A DNA stretch of 14,982 bases from Anaerolineae bacterium (GTDB taxonomy: Bacteria > Chloroflexota > Anaerolineae > B4-G1 > SLSP01). The stretch's first letter is position 1; each line of letters begins with the position of its first letter. The notes under the pieces are model-generated. The model was not told where the DNA came from. It did no database searches and saw only the letters and a program-made list of their open reading frames with translations. Below are positions 1 to 7,294 of the stretch, in pieces. The stretch spans positions 1-14,982 of the forward strand of contig JAFGSL010000437.1 of NCBI GenBank assembly GCA_016934645.1, given 5' to 3'. The position numbers and the translations under genes are program-made.

Positions 1-54
1 GATTATAACCGGTCTTTCTGCACACGCTAATTTGACGGAGTCCCGAATCAGATG

Positions 55-82
55 TTGCAAAGCCCACCTTTCGGGATAGAAT
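55..82 (+). promoter_or_regulatory. Putative sigma-70-type promoter for the radC-mod-res operon
   Basis: TTGCAA (55-60) is followed after 16 bases by TAGAAT (77-82), matching 4/6 and 5/6 of the -35 and -10 consensus. Transcription would start near 89, giving a leader of about 50 bases before radC. No other promoter-like pair is apparent before the five closely packed genes that follow, so this may drive the whole operon. This is inference from matching alone. Confidence 0.45.
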
Positions 83-138
83 AACCGGCGTGGGATTGTG
101 ATTGTGCGCAAGCAGTACGAATTTGTAGAGAGCAATGC

Positions 139-879
139 ATGCCGAGAAAGATTTACGAGAGAGCCATAGCGAGTTGGCCTGAGGAAGACCGTCCACGGGA
201 AAAGCTTCTCAAGGATGGCGCGCACACTTTGAGCAACGCTGAACTTTTGGCGATTTTGATTCGCACGGGCATCGAAGGCTCAAGCGCCGTGGACTTGGGC
301 CGCGAGTTGCTGCGCAAGTTCAAGACTTTGCGCGCCATCAGCGCCTGCGACCCGGTCGAATTGCGCGAGATCAAGGGCCTGAGCACGGCCAAGATTGCGC
401 AGATCAAAGCCGCCGTTGAATTGGGACGGCGTATGATGAGCGAGGAACGGGCGCTCGCCGGCCCGATCCGCTCATCCGCCGACGTGGCCGAATACCTGAT
501 GCCCCTGCTGCGCGATTTGAAGCTCGAGGTTTTCAAGATTGTGCTGCTCGACCGGCGCAACAGTGTCTTGGATGTCATTGACATTGACGAAGGGGACGTG
601 GCAAAAACCCAACCCTCGATCCGCAAGATGATGCTGCGCGCGGCGCAGGCGTATGCCGCCGGGTTGATCGCCGTCCACAACCACCCCTCGGGCGACCCGA
701 TGCCCAGCGAGCAAGACAAACTCCTCACCCGCGACGTGGTCATCGCCGGGCGGGCCATGGAAATCCGCGTGTTCGATCACCTAATCCTCGGCGATGGGCG
801 CTATTTCAGTTTTGCCGATGAAGGGTTGATTGAGGAGTACGAAATGCAAGCCGTTGTAATGGGGAACCAAGGAGCATAA
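139..879 (+). CDS. radC: RadC family JAB/MPN+ domain protein (UPF0758)
   Basis: This is a full-length RadC-family protein of 246 aa. The N-terminal half contains a helix-hairpin-helix-like segment (residues about 72-97, with IKGLSTAKIAQIKAA), typical of DNA-contacting proteins. The C-terminal half is an MPN+/JAB metalloprotease fold with the JAMM residues: a likely Glu at 130, H180-N-H182-P-S-G-D, and D193. RadC was once linked to DNA repair, but its real role is unresolved; the family is common beside mobile elements and defence genes. It is first in a tight operon: the stop at 879 is followed after 3 bases by mod, whose AAGGAG Shine-Dalgarno (869-874) lies inside radC. The start has a weak GAGAG ahead of it; another ATG at 135 is out of frame. 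Family assignment is firm; cellular function is not. Confidence 0.93.
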   Translation: MPRKIYERAIASWPEEDRPREKLLKDGAHTLSNAELLAILIRTGIEGSSAVDLGRELLRKFKTLRAISACDPVELREIKGLSTAKIAQIKAAVELGRRMMSEERALAGPIRSSADVAEYLMPLLRDLKLEVFKIVLLDRRNSVLDVIDIDEGDVAKTQPSIRKMMLRAAQAYAAGLIAVHNHPSGDPMPSEQDKLLTRDVVIAGRAMEIRVFDHLILGDGRYFSFADEGLIEEYEMQAVVMGNQGA

Positions 880-882
880 CCC

Positions 883-2934
883 ATGCCTAATCTGACCGAC
901 TACCAACGCCAGCACATCCTTGACCTGCTCGAACAGGGCCAAGACCTGCCGCTGGATTACAAGCACTTGCTCTTTCCGCCGGAAAGGCAGGAATACGAAC
1001 TGGTCTACGCTGGCAAGGAGCGCGAGGAAGACATCCTGGCCGAGACGATGGCCGTGCCACTGCAACCGGTCAAGGCCTTTGGCGGCAACGGCGCGGACTG
1101 GCATAACATGCTGATCTTCGGCGACAATTTGCAGGCGATGAAGACACTGTTGCAGTGGAAAGAACAAGGCCGGTTGGTCAACGCCGATGGCTCGCGCGGG
1201 GTGAAACTGGTTTATATTGATCCGCCGTTTGCAACCAAACAAGAGTTTCGAGGAAGTCAAGATGAAAGGGCATACCAAGATAAAGTTGCTGGTGCTCAGT
1301 TCGTTGAATTCTTGAGAAAACGGATCGTTTTTCTGAAGTCTTTGTTGGTATATGATGGTTTGTTATGCATACATTTGGATTATCGGAAGAAGCATTATAT
1401 CAAAGTACTGCTAGATGAAATCTTTGGGGAACACTGTTTCCGAAATGAGATCGTCGTTAATCGGATCAAGAAAAGCATCCGTGAAAGAGAATGGGTCCGA
1501 AAACTCAACGAAGAATTTGACACAATCTTACTTTACGCCAACGGTGAAGAAGCTACTTTATTGCCGCCAACAAAACGGATAAAACGTTCTGCTCGTTGGC
1601 ATGCTTTCGATGCTGCTGGTTTAAGAACAGGAATGGATTATGACTTATTCGGACACAAACCACCGACAGGGCGACATTGGATGTATAGCAAGGAGCGTGC
1701 GGAAGAAATGATAAGTACTGGAACTCTCCGTCCGAATCCTAGAACAGGTCGTCCTCAGTATTTGATTGATGCGAGTGAAGAAGATCTCTGCAACAATCTA
1801 TGGACGGATATAAGTGGCTATTCCTTTTCAATGGGTTATCCGACTGAAAAAAGTGAGGTATTGCTTGAGCGTGTAATAAAGATGGCTGGTAAACCAGGGG
1901 ATATCGTCCTTGATGCCTTTGCCGGTTCCGGCACCACTTTGGCCGTGGCCGAGAAACTGGGCCGCCGCTGGATCGGCATTGACTGCGGCAAACTGGCGAT
2001 CTACACCATCCAGAAGCGGATGCTCAGTCTGCGGGAGGGGATCGGCAACAAGGGCAAGGCGTTGCCCCCCAAGCCTTTCACCCTCTACAACGCTGGGCTG
2101 TACGATTTCTCCCAACTCAAGCGCCTGCCCTGGGAAGACTGGCGCTTCTTTGCCTTGCATCTTTTCCAGTGCCGCGACGACCCCCACACAGTCGGCGGTG
2201 TGGAACTGGACGGCTATCGTGGTGCGGACGACGTGTTGGTGTTCAATCACCTGCAACACGGCGGCGTGGTGTTGGATTACGGCTTTATCGCCGACCTGCA
2301 CAACCAGGTCGGCGGCAAGGTCGGCGCCCGCTTTTTCATCATCGCTCCGGCAGCCAGCGTAACCTTTCTTGAGGATTACATAGACAAAGGCCGCACCCGC
2401 TACTACATCCTGCGCATCCCCTACTCGATCATCAATGAGCTACATTCCCGCGATTTCGAGGCCATCATCCAACCGATGGACGAGAGCCAAGTCAATGAGA
2501 CGGTGGAAGCAGTGGGCTTCGACTTTGTCCGCCTGCCCGAAGTGGCCTGCGACTATTGGATCAAGCCGCCGGAAGGCCAACTCATCAGCGCGGCGGTCGT
2601 CCATATCAAAACCTTCAAGAGCAAGGCCATGGTCAAGGGCGCGACGCAAAAGGCCAACCTGGAGACGCTTTCGATGGTGATGGTGGACTATGACTACGAT
2701 GGGGAAGTGTTTGCCCTGGACGCCGTCTTTTACGCCGGCGAGATCGAAAAGAACGGTTGGCAGGTACGCCTGCCGTTGGAATCGTTGGGCAAGCAGGCGA
2801 TGATTATCTACACCGACATCTATGGCAACGAGTACCGGGAGATCAAAACGCCGTCCGATTTCGAGCCAGTCTCCGTAGCCGCGCTTTCCATAGCGCGCTC
2901 CGAAACCGACGCCCAGGGGACAACCAATGCGTGA
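883..2934 (+). CDS. mod: Type III-like site-specific DNA methyltransferase (Mod subunit, beta class)
   Basis: Predicted N6-adenine (or N4-cytosine) DNA methyltransferase of 683 aa, the modification and specificity subunit of a type III-like restriction system. Motif IV, DPPF, is at residues 113-116 after the typical IFGDNLQAM segment (78-86). The S-adenosylmethionine-binding motif I, FAGSGTT, is at about 346-352. This IV-before-I order defines the beta class. The target recognition domain should lie between them (about 120-340). The C-terminal 300 residues are probably the contact region with Res. The ATG at 883 has AAGGAG 8 bases upstream. The gene's end overlaps the start of res by 8 bases, suggesting translational coupling. 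The part between the two motifs is strongly AT-rich relative to the rest (see separate entry). Family is secure; the methylated sequence cannot be read from the DNA. Confidence 0.92.
   Translation: MPNLTDYQRQHILDLLEQGQDLPLDYKHLLFPPERQEYELVYAGKEREEDILAETMAVPLQPVKAFGGNGADWHNMLIFGDNLQAMKTLLQWKEQGRLVNADGSRGVKLVYIDPPFATKQEFRGSQDERAYQDKVAGAQFVEFLRKRIVFLKSLLVYDGLLCIHLDYRKKHYIKVLLDEIFGEHCFRNEIVVNRIKKSIREREWVRKLNEEFDTILLYANGEEATLLPPTKRIKRSARWHAFDAAGLRTGMDYDLFGHKPPTGRHWMYSKERAEEMISTGTLRPNPRTGRPQYLIDASEEDLCNNLWTDISGYSFSMGYPTEKSEVLLERVIKMAGKPGDIVLDAFAGSGTTLAVAEKLGRRWIGIDCGKLAIYTIQKRMLSLREGIGNKGKALPPKPFTLYNAGLYDFSQLKRLPWEDWRFFALHLFQCRDDPHTVGGVELDGYRGADDVLVFNHLQHGGVVLDYGFIADLHNQVGGKVGARFFIIAPAASVTFLEDYIDKGRTRYYILRIPYSIINELHSRDFEAIIQPMDESQVNETVEAVGFDFVRLPEVACDYWIKPPEGQLISAAVVHIKTFKSKAMVKGATQKANLETLSMVMVDYDYDGEVFALDAVFYAGEIEKNGWQVRLPLESLGKQAMIIYTDIYGNEYREIKTPSDFEPVSVAALSIARSETDAQGTTNA
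1215..1910 (+). other. Low-GC cassette inside mod (target recognition region)
   Basis: Hand counts on 60-base lines give about 60% GC at 1081-1140, then 42% (1201-1260), 40% (1261-1320), 35% (1321-1380), 37% (1381-1440), 40% (1801-1860) and 43% (1861-1920), then 68% at 1921-1980. Codon use shifts too, with frequent AGA, TTA and A/T-ending codons. The reading frame is intact throughout. The borders fall at methylase motif IV (DPPF) and just before motif I (FAGSGTT), which are the conserved blocks where homologous recombination would be expected. I infer a horizontally acquired specificity cassette. Confidence 0.75.
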
Positions 2935-5458
2935 CCAGCAAACCTTCCTCAACCAGGATTTGGTGTTGCAGGTCAGCGCCAGCGTGGACCCGGCCCGCTT
3001 TGACATCACGCGCTATGAGCCGTTCCTGGACGCGCTGTGCGGCTCCCGCGAATATCAGAAAGAAGCCATCCGCGTGGCGCTGCGTTATCTGATGGCCGGT
3101 CGCTACGCCAATCTGCGCGCATTGGCTGAAGAGAATTTTAGCTCCAACGCACAACTGCAAGAGCGCTATGGGACTTTCAAGGAAATGGAGCGCCACCTGC
3201 AACTGCCTGACCAGCTTTCCTGCTCAATTGACCTGGCGACGGCGACGGGCAAAAGCTTTGTGATGTACGGTATCGCCCGCATCATGTTGGCGGAAGGCGT
3301 TGTGGATCGGGTCTTGGTGCTTTGTCCCTCCCGCACCATCGAAGACGGCCTGCTGCTCAAGTTCCGCGCCCTCTCTGCCGACGTGACCCTGAAAGACCTG
3401 CTGCCGCCGAATGCGCGGGTGCGCAATCCGCACATCATCAATGGCACCGAATCCATTGTGGACGGTACGATGTGCGTGGAAAATTTTCACGCCACGCTGG
3501 AGCACGTCAAATCCTCCATTCGCGATAGCCTGGGCGGCAAGGGCGAGCGCACGCTGGTCTTGAATGACGAAGTTCACCACGTTTACAACAAACCGATTAG
3601 TCGGGACGCGACCAGTCGCAGTCTCAAGCGCTGGAAGGAATTTCTGCTCGACCCGGCGTTCGGCTTCCGCTACCTGGTGGGCTTTTCCGGCACCTGCTAT
3701 GTGGACAACGATTACTTTGCCGACGTGATTTATCGCTATGCCCTGCGGGAGGCCATTGAGCAGGGGTTTGCCAAAACCATTGACTACGTCGCCGAAGATA
3801 CCTCGCAGTCGTCAGACGAGCGATTCCAAAAAATCTATGACAATCACCGGGAGAACAAAACGGCCCGTTACCGCAAAGTCAAGCCGTTGACCATCCTCGT
3901 CGCCCGCGATATTGCTGGCTGCAAACATCTGACCGAAGAATTGATCGAGTTTTTGGCCGAACAGGAGAACATCTCGCGAGAGGACGCGGAAAAGAAGGTG
4001 CTCATTGTCACCTCGGCTTCGGAGCATCAGGCCAACGTCCGCGCCCTGGCCGACGTAGACCGCGCCGATATTCCCGTGGAGTGGATCACCTCGGTCAGTA
4101 TGCTCACCGAAGGATGGGACGTGCAAAACGTTTTCCAGATCGTGCCCCACGAGGAACGGGCCTTCAACAGCAAGCTGCTCATCGCCCAGGTGTTGGGGCG
4201 CGGTTTGCGCGTCCCGGATACCTACAAAGGGGAACGTCCCATTGTCACCGTCTTCAACCACGATGCCTGGTCCAGCCGTATCAAGCATCTGGTGGACGAG
4301 GTGATGGAGGTAGAAAAACGGCTTCATGCTTACCCCGTGACCAAGTCGACGGATTATCACTTCACCCTGCATCACATTGACTATAGCAAGACTCAGACGG
4401 TTGAGGAATTTGAGCAGACGGGCGAATACGATTTTGACCGAGACTTCATCACCCTGATCTCGCAAGTACCGGCGCTGGAACGCGAAACCACCTATGAACG
4501 CGCGGTGGGCGGCGATCGGCGTACCAAGAAAACCCTGGTGCAATACAGAATGGACACGGTGGATAGGGTTGCCGAGGCTATCCACCACCGCCTGAGTTCT
4601 ATTGATCTGGAAACTGAGGGCGAAACGAACTACGCGGAACGCTACAATCTGGGCTGGCTCAAGGCGCTCATTCGGGAGTCGCTGCGCCGGGTCGGTGAAA
4701 CGGGAGACCAGGTCAGTGAAGAAAACCGCCAAAGGCTCTATGCCGCATTTGGCACCATTCATCGCGGTGCCGCAAAGCGCGTGCGCTACCAGATGACACC
4801 ATCCGCGGTTAAGGTCCTCAATACAAAAGCCAGACCCCGCGATAGCGTCGGCCTGGCTGCCCTGCGCAGGGGAGACGTCACCGTCTTTGCGGATGAACGC
4901 GCTTTCCTGTTCAGCGACGAGGAAGTACTGCCGCTGCTGGAAGAAGTGCGCGATGACGAGACATTGCCGCGTACCGCCTGGCAGTACGTGCATAACGCTT
5001 TTCTGTTCAAGACGCCGCTGAACATCGTCCTGGCTGACCACAAACCGGAACGCGACTTTGTCCGGCAGTTGATCAAACCGGAGAATGCTCAAGCCATTGA
5101 TGCATGGATCAAGTCCACAGATCAAGGCTTTTATCCTATCGAATATGCTTGGCGCAAGGGCGAGCACCCCAAGCGAGGTTATTTTAACCCGGATTTTTTC
5201 ATCAAAAAGAGGAACGATATCATTGTTGTCGAGATTAAAGGCGATGAAGAGATTAACGATCCGACGGACGAAAACAAAGGCAAATATCGCTATGGGCAAC
5301 AGCATTTCGAGACACTTAATCAGCAGCAGAACGAGAGTCATTATTCCTTCCACTTTTTGACGCCGCGCGACTATGATGCGTTCTTCAAGTTCGTACGTGA
5401 AGATAATTATCGGTCGTTTGGTTCTAGCTTGGATGCCAAGTTGGACGAGAATGGCTAG
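2927..5458 (+). CDS. res: Type III-like restriction endonuclease, DEAD/DEAH helicase-nuclease (Res subunit)
   Basis: Restriction subunit of 843 aa that would use ATP to translocate or switch on DNA and cleave unmethylated targets together with Mod. Helicase motif I (ATATGKS, residues 104-110), motif II (DEVHH, 214-218) and motif VI (QVLGRGLR, 421-428) are present in order. The C-terminus carries a PD-(D/E)xK nuclease: FNPDFF with D756, then VVEIKG with E769 and K771. All catalytic residues are visible, so the enzyme looks intact. At 843 aa it is somewhat shorter than the classical EcoP1I/EcoP15I Res subunits. The ATG overlaps the mod stop, with AGGGGA about 7 bases upstream. From about 5085 to the end (the nuclease domain) GC falls to roughly 42-47%, against about 62% near the gene's start. 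MntA follows after 17 bases. Confidence 0.92.
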   Translation: MRDQQTFLNQDLVLQVSASVDPARFDITRYEPFLDALCGSREYQKEAIRVALRYLMAGRYANLRALAEENFSSNAQLQERYGTFKEMERHLQLPDQLSCSIDLATATGKSFVMYGIARIMLAEGVVDRVLVLCPSRTIEDGLLLKFRALSADVTLKDLLPPNARVRNPHIINGTESIVDGTMCVENFHATLEHVKSSIRDSLGGKGERTLVLNDEVHHVYNKPISRDATSRSLKRWKEFLLDPAFGFRYLVGFSGTCYVDNDYFADVIYRYALREAIEQGFAKTIDYVAEDTSQSSDERFQKIYDNHRENKTARYRKVKPLTILVARDIAGCKHLTEELIEFLAEQENISREDAEKKVLIVTSASEHQANVRALADVDRADIPVEWITSVSMLTEGWDVQNVFQIVPHEERAFNSKLLIAQVLGRGLRVPDTYKGERPIVTVFNHDAWSSRIKHLVDEVMEVEKRLHAYPVTKSTDYHFTLHHIDYSKTQTVEEFEQTGEYDFDRDFITLISQVPALERETTYERAVGGDRRTKKTLVQYRMDTVDRVAEAIHHRLSSIDLETEGETNYAERYNLGWLKALIRESLRRVGETGDQVSEENRQRLYAAFGTIHRGAAKRVRYQMTPSAVKVLNTKARPRDSVGLAALRRGDVTVFADERAFLFSDEEVLPLLEEVRDDETLPRTAWQYVHNAFLFKTPLNIVLADHKPERDFVRQLIKPENAQAIDAWIKSTDQGFYPIEYAWRKGEHPKRGYFNPDFFIKKRNDIIVVEIKGDEEINDPTDENKGKYRYGQQHFETLNQQQNESHYSFHFLTPRDYDAFFKFVREDNYRSFGSSLDAKLDENG

Positions 5459-5475
5459 TAAAGTGAGGTTACACA

Positions 5476-5787
5476 ATGATGGTGCAGACGAAAGCTGATC
5501 TATTGCATCTTATCACGGATCATCGCCAGCAACTTCAGGCTCTGGGGGTGAAACGATGTGGGCTGTTTGGTTCATTTGTCCGTGAGCAGCACACTCCTCA
5601 GAGCGATGTGGATGTTCTGGTGGAGTTTAATCCTGAACAGAAGACCTTTGCGAATTTCATGCATCTGGTTTTTTTGCTTGAGGATTTATTTGGTCGGAAG
5701 GTGGATGTCATCACGATGGAATCTCTGAGTCCATATATTGGGCCTCACATTTTGGAAGAGGTGGAATATGCCCCCATCAGTATGTGA
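5476..5787 (+). CDS. mntA: Minimal nucleotidyltransferase, antitoxin of a HEPN/MNT pair (MntA-like)
   Basis: Small protein of 103 aa with the DNA polymerase-beta-like nucleotidyltransferase signature GSx10DxD: G32-S33 and D44-V-D46, inside GLFGSFV...SDVDVLVEF. In studied homologues MntA uses ATP to AMPylate a tyrosine on the partner HEPN toxin and so neutralises it. Here the partner HepT-like gene follows with a 20-base overlap, as expected for the system. Two ATGs in a row begin the frame (5476 and 5479). AGGT lies 7-8 bases upstream. GC is lower than in the surrounding surface-polysaccharide genes, which suggests acquisition together with hepT. MntA/HepT identity is family-level; no specific target is implied. 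Confidence 0.88.
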   Translation: MMVQTKADLLHLITDHRQQLQALGVKRCGLFGSFVREQHTPQSDVDVLVEFNPEQKTFANFMHLVFLLEDLFGRKVDVITMESLSPYIGPHILEEVEYAPISM

Positions 5788-6115
5788 GTATTTGCACCAT
5801 ATTCTGGACGAAGCGCAGTATTTGATGACGGCTGCGCAAACCCTCAGTTTTGAAGATCTTTTGGAAGATGAAACACGCAAACGTGCTTTTGTCCGAAGTG
5901 TAGAAATCATCGGGGAAGCCGTTAAACATATACCTGAAACACTGCGCCAGCAGTACCCGGACATTGAATGGCGCGCCATAGCCGGTATGCGTGATTATCT
6001 GATCCATGGCTACTTTGGCGTTGATTACGCCATTGTATGGGATGTTGTGGTGTACGAAATACCCGTTTTAACCAAAGCCATCGAGAAGATTATGAATGAG
6101 CTATGTTCACCATAG
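5768..6115 (+). CDS. hepT: HEPN-domain RNase toxin (HepT-like, DUF86)
   Basis: HEPN-domain protein of 115 aa. The conserved Rx4HxY motif is present as RDYLIHGY, with R75, H80 and Y82. In characterised HepT proteins Arg and His form the RNase site and the Tyr is the residue AMPylated by MntA, so this copy looks catalytically intact and regulable. I chose ATG 5768 over the longer frame from 5738 because an excellent Shine-Dalgarno (GGAAGAGGTGG, 5754-5764) lies just upstream and the shorter overlap with mntA (20 bases) is normal. The 3' end overlaps the start of the next gene (NahK-like) by 13 bases. This is odd for a toxin and a sugar kinase, and marks a likely insertion or deletion junction. 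Confidence 0.87.
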   Translation: MPPSVCEYLHHILDEAQYLMTAAQTLSFEDLLEDETRKRAFVRSVEIIGEAVKHIPETLRQQYPDIEWRAIAGMRDYLIHGYFGVDYAIVWDVVVYEIPVLTKAIEKIMNELCSP

Positions 6116-7227
6116 AAGTAGCGGCACTTCAGACCCTCGCAGCTTACTTCATCTCCCCCGCCGACGCTCTTGCGGACGTCCGCGAATACGGCGCAGGCAA
6201 CATCAACGACACATACCGGGTGACGACGGCAGTGGGACGCCGCTTCATCCTTCAGCGGATTAATCAGCGCGTCTTCAAGCACCCTGAGTGGATTATGGCG
6301 AACATCCGCGTGTACAATGAGCACGTGGCGGCGCGACTGGCGGCGGAAGGTGATACGATGGTGCGCCGTTGGAAAACACCGCAGATTGTCCCCTCGAGGG
6401 ATGGGCGCGATTACGTACTCGACGCGGAGGGCGGATTCTGGCGCGCGCTCACCTTCATCGAAGGTGCGCGGACGTATCCTACAATCCAGGACGCGCGCCA
6501 CGCACGGGAGGTCGGCTACGCACTGGGACGCTTCCAGAGCCTTATCAGCGACTTGGATGCCACCCGGCTGTACGACACACTTGTGGGCTATCACATCACA
6601 CCACGCTATCTGGCGCATCACGATGCGGTGGTGGAGCGCAATGATTTTGCGCGGTCGCCAGAGATAGAATACGGCCTGCGTTTCGTGGAGGCGCGGCGCG
6701 ACGTCATCCCCGTGTTGGAGGAAGCCAGGCAGCAGGGTAAGCTGCGCTTGCGCCTGGCTCATGGCGATCCCAAAGTGGATAACGTGATGATTGACGATGT
6801 CACCGGGCAGGCCGTGGGCCTCATCGATCTGGATACGATCAAGCCTGGCCTGGTGCACTACGATATCGGCGACTGCCTGCGCTCCGGCTGCAATCCGTTG
6901 GGCGAGGAGACGGAGGGTATCGACGGGGTGTATTTCGATATGGACCTCTGCCGGGCGATTCTGCAAGGCTACTTGCCGCTCGTGCGCGCGTTCTATACCG
7001 CGGACGATTACGCCTATCTGTATCCTGCGGTGCGTCTTCTCGCGCTGGAGCAGGGACTGCGCTTTTTCACCGACTATTTGGAAGGCAATGTCTATTACAA
7101 GGTGAAGCACCAGACGCACAACCTCGCGCGGGCGCTCGTGCAGTTCAGGCTCGTCGAGAGCATCGAGGCCCAGGAGGCGAGCATCCGCGCGGCGGTAGAG
7201 TGTGGGAGTATGGGAGCGTGGGAGTGA
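6103..7227 (+). CDS. Aminoglycoside-phosphotransferase-fold sugar kinase, N-acetylhexosamine 1-kinase-like
   Basis: Kinase of 374 aa in the APH/choline-kinase fold. The N-terminal lobe has GNINDTYRV (residues about 36-44) followed by [20 protein letters not shown], a stretch characteristic of NahK-like N-acetylhexosamine 1-kinases. The catalytic loop is HGDPKVDN (220-227), and the metal-binding DLD is at 242-244. The likely reaction is ATP-dependent phosphorylation of GlcNAc/GalNAc at C1, feeding UDP-sugar supply; this fits the polysaccharide genes downstream. The substrate is inference. The start at 6103 lies within hepT and has only a weak ribosome site, but the N-terminus is complete for the family. 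The last eight or nine codons consist of three octamer repeats (see separate entry), so the final residues look like repeat-derived additions. Confidence 0.85.
   Translation: MFTIEVAALQTLAAYFISPADALADVREYGAGNINDTYRVTTAVGRRFILQRINQRVFKHPEWIMANIRVYNEHVAARLAAEGDTMVRRWKTPQIVPSRDGRDYVLDAEGGFWRALTFIEGARTYPTIQDARHAREVGYALGRFQSLISDLDATRLYDTLVGYHITPRYLAHHDAVVERNDFARSPEIEYGLRFVEARRDVIPVLEEARQQGKLRLRLAHGDPKVDNVMIDDVTGQAVGLIDLDTIKPGLVHYDIGDCLRSGCNPLGEETEGIDGVYFDMDLCRAILQGYLPLVRAFYTADDYAYLYPAVRLLALEQGLRFFTDYLEGNVYYKVKHQTHNLARALVQFRLVESIEAQEASIRAAVECGSMGAWE
7202..7225 (+). repeat. Octamer tandem repeat, 3 units, in the 3' end of the kinase gene
   Basis: Units are GTGGGAGT (7202-7209), ATGGGAGC (7210-7217) and GTGGGAGT (7218-7225). 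They encode most of the last residues of the kinase (about CGSMGAWE) and supply the first base of its stop codon. A related GATGGGAC follows at 7230-7237. Only three units are present, but the exact 8-base spacing matches the other arrays in this window. Confidence 0.6.
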
Positions 7228-7249
7228 GTGATGGGACGAAACGACGTAG

Positions 7250-7291
7250 CCAGTATCGAGCATCCAGTATCTAGTATCGAGTAACGAGGAG
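7250..7291 (+). repeat. Degenerate heptamer array, 6 units, ending in the next gene's Shine-Dalgarno
   Basis: Exact 7-base periodicity: CCAGTAT, CGAGCAT, CCAGTAT, CTAGTAT, CGAGTAA, CGAGGAG. The consensus is C(C/G)AGTAT. The last unit contains GAGGAG, the Shine-Dalgarno sequence of the glycosyltransferase gene at 7295. With 7202-7225, repeats fill most of the short gap between the two genes. Confidence 0.75.
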
Positions 7292-7294
7292 CCT

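Noticed and set aside
32..37. TTGACG as the -35 box for radC
   Set aside because: It is 39 bases from TAGAAT (77-82), far beyond the usual 16-18; TTGCAA at 55-60 has correct spacing.
3812..5476. A 554-codon open frame on the minus strand across res
   Set aside because: It is antisense to a well-supported helicase-nuclease gene with all motifs, has no recognisable domain, and is a by-product of GC-rich codon use.
5738..5767. Longer start for hepT at 5738
   Set aside because: The strong Shine-Dalgarno at 5754-5764 fits ATG 5768, and the extra ten residues are not typical of the family.
7250..7291. CRISPR array
   Set aside because: Units are 7 bases, contiguous and imperfect, with no spacers and no cas genes; the same holds for the arrays at 9044-9078 and 9482-9521.
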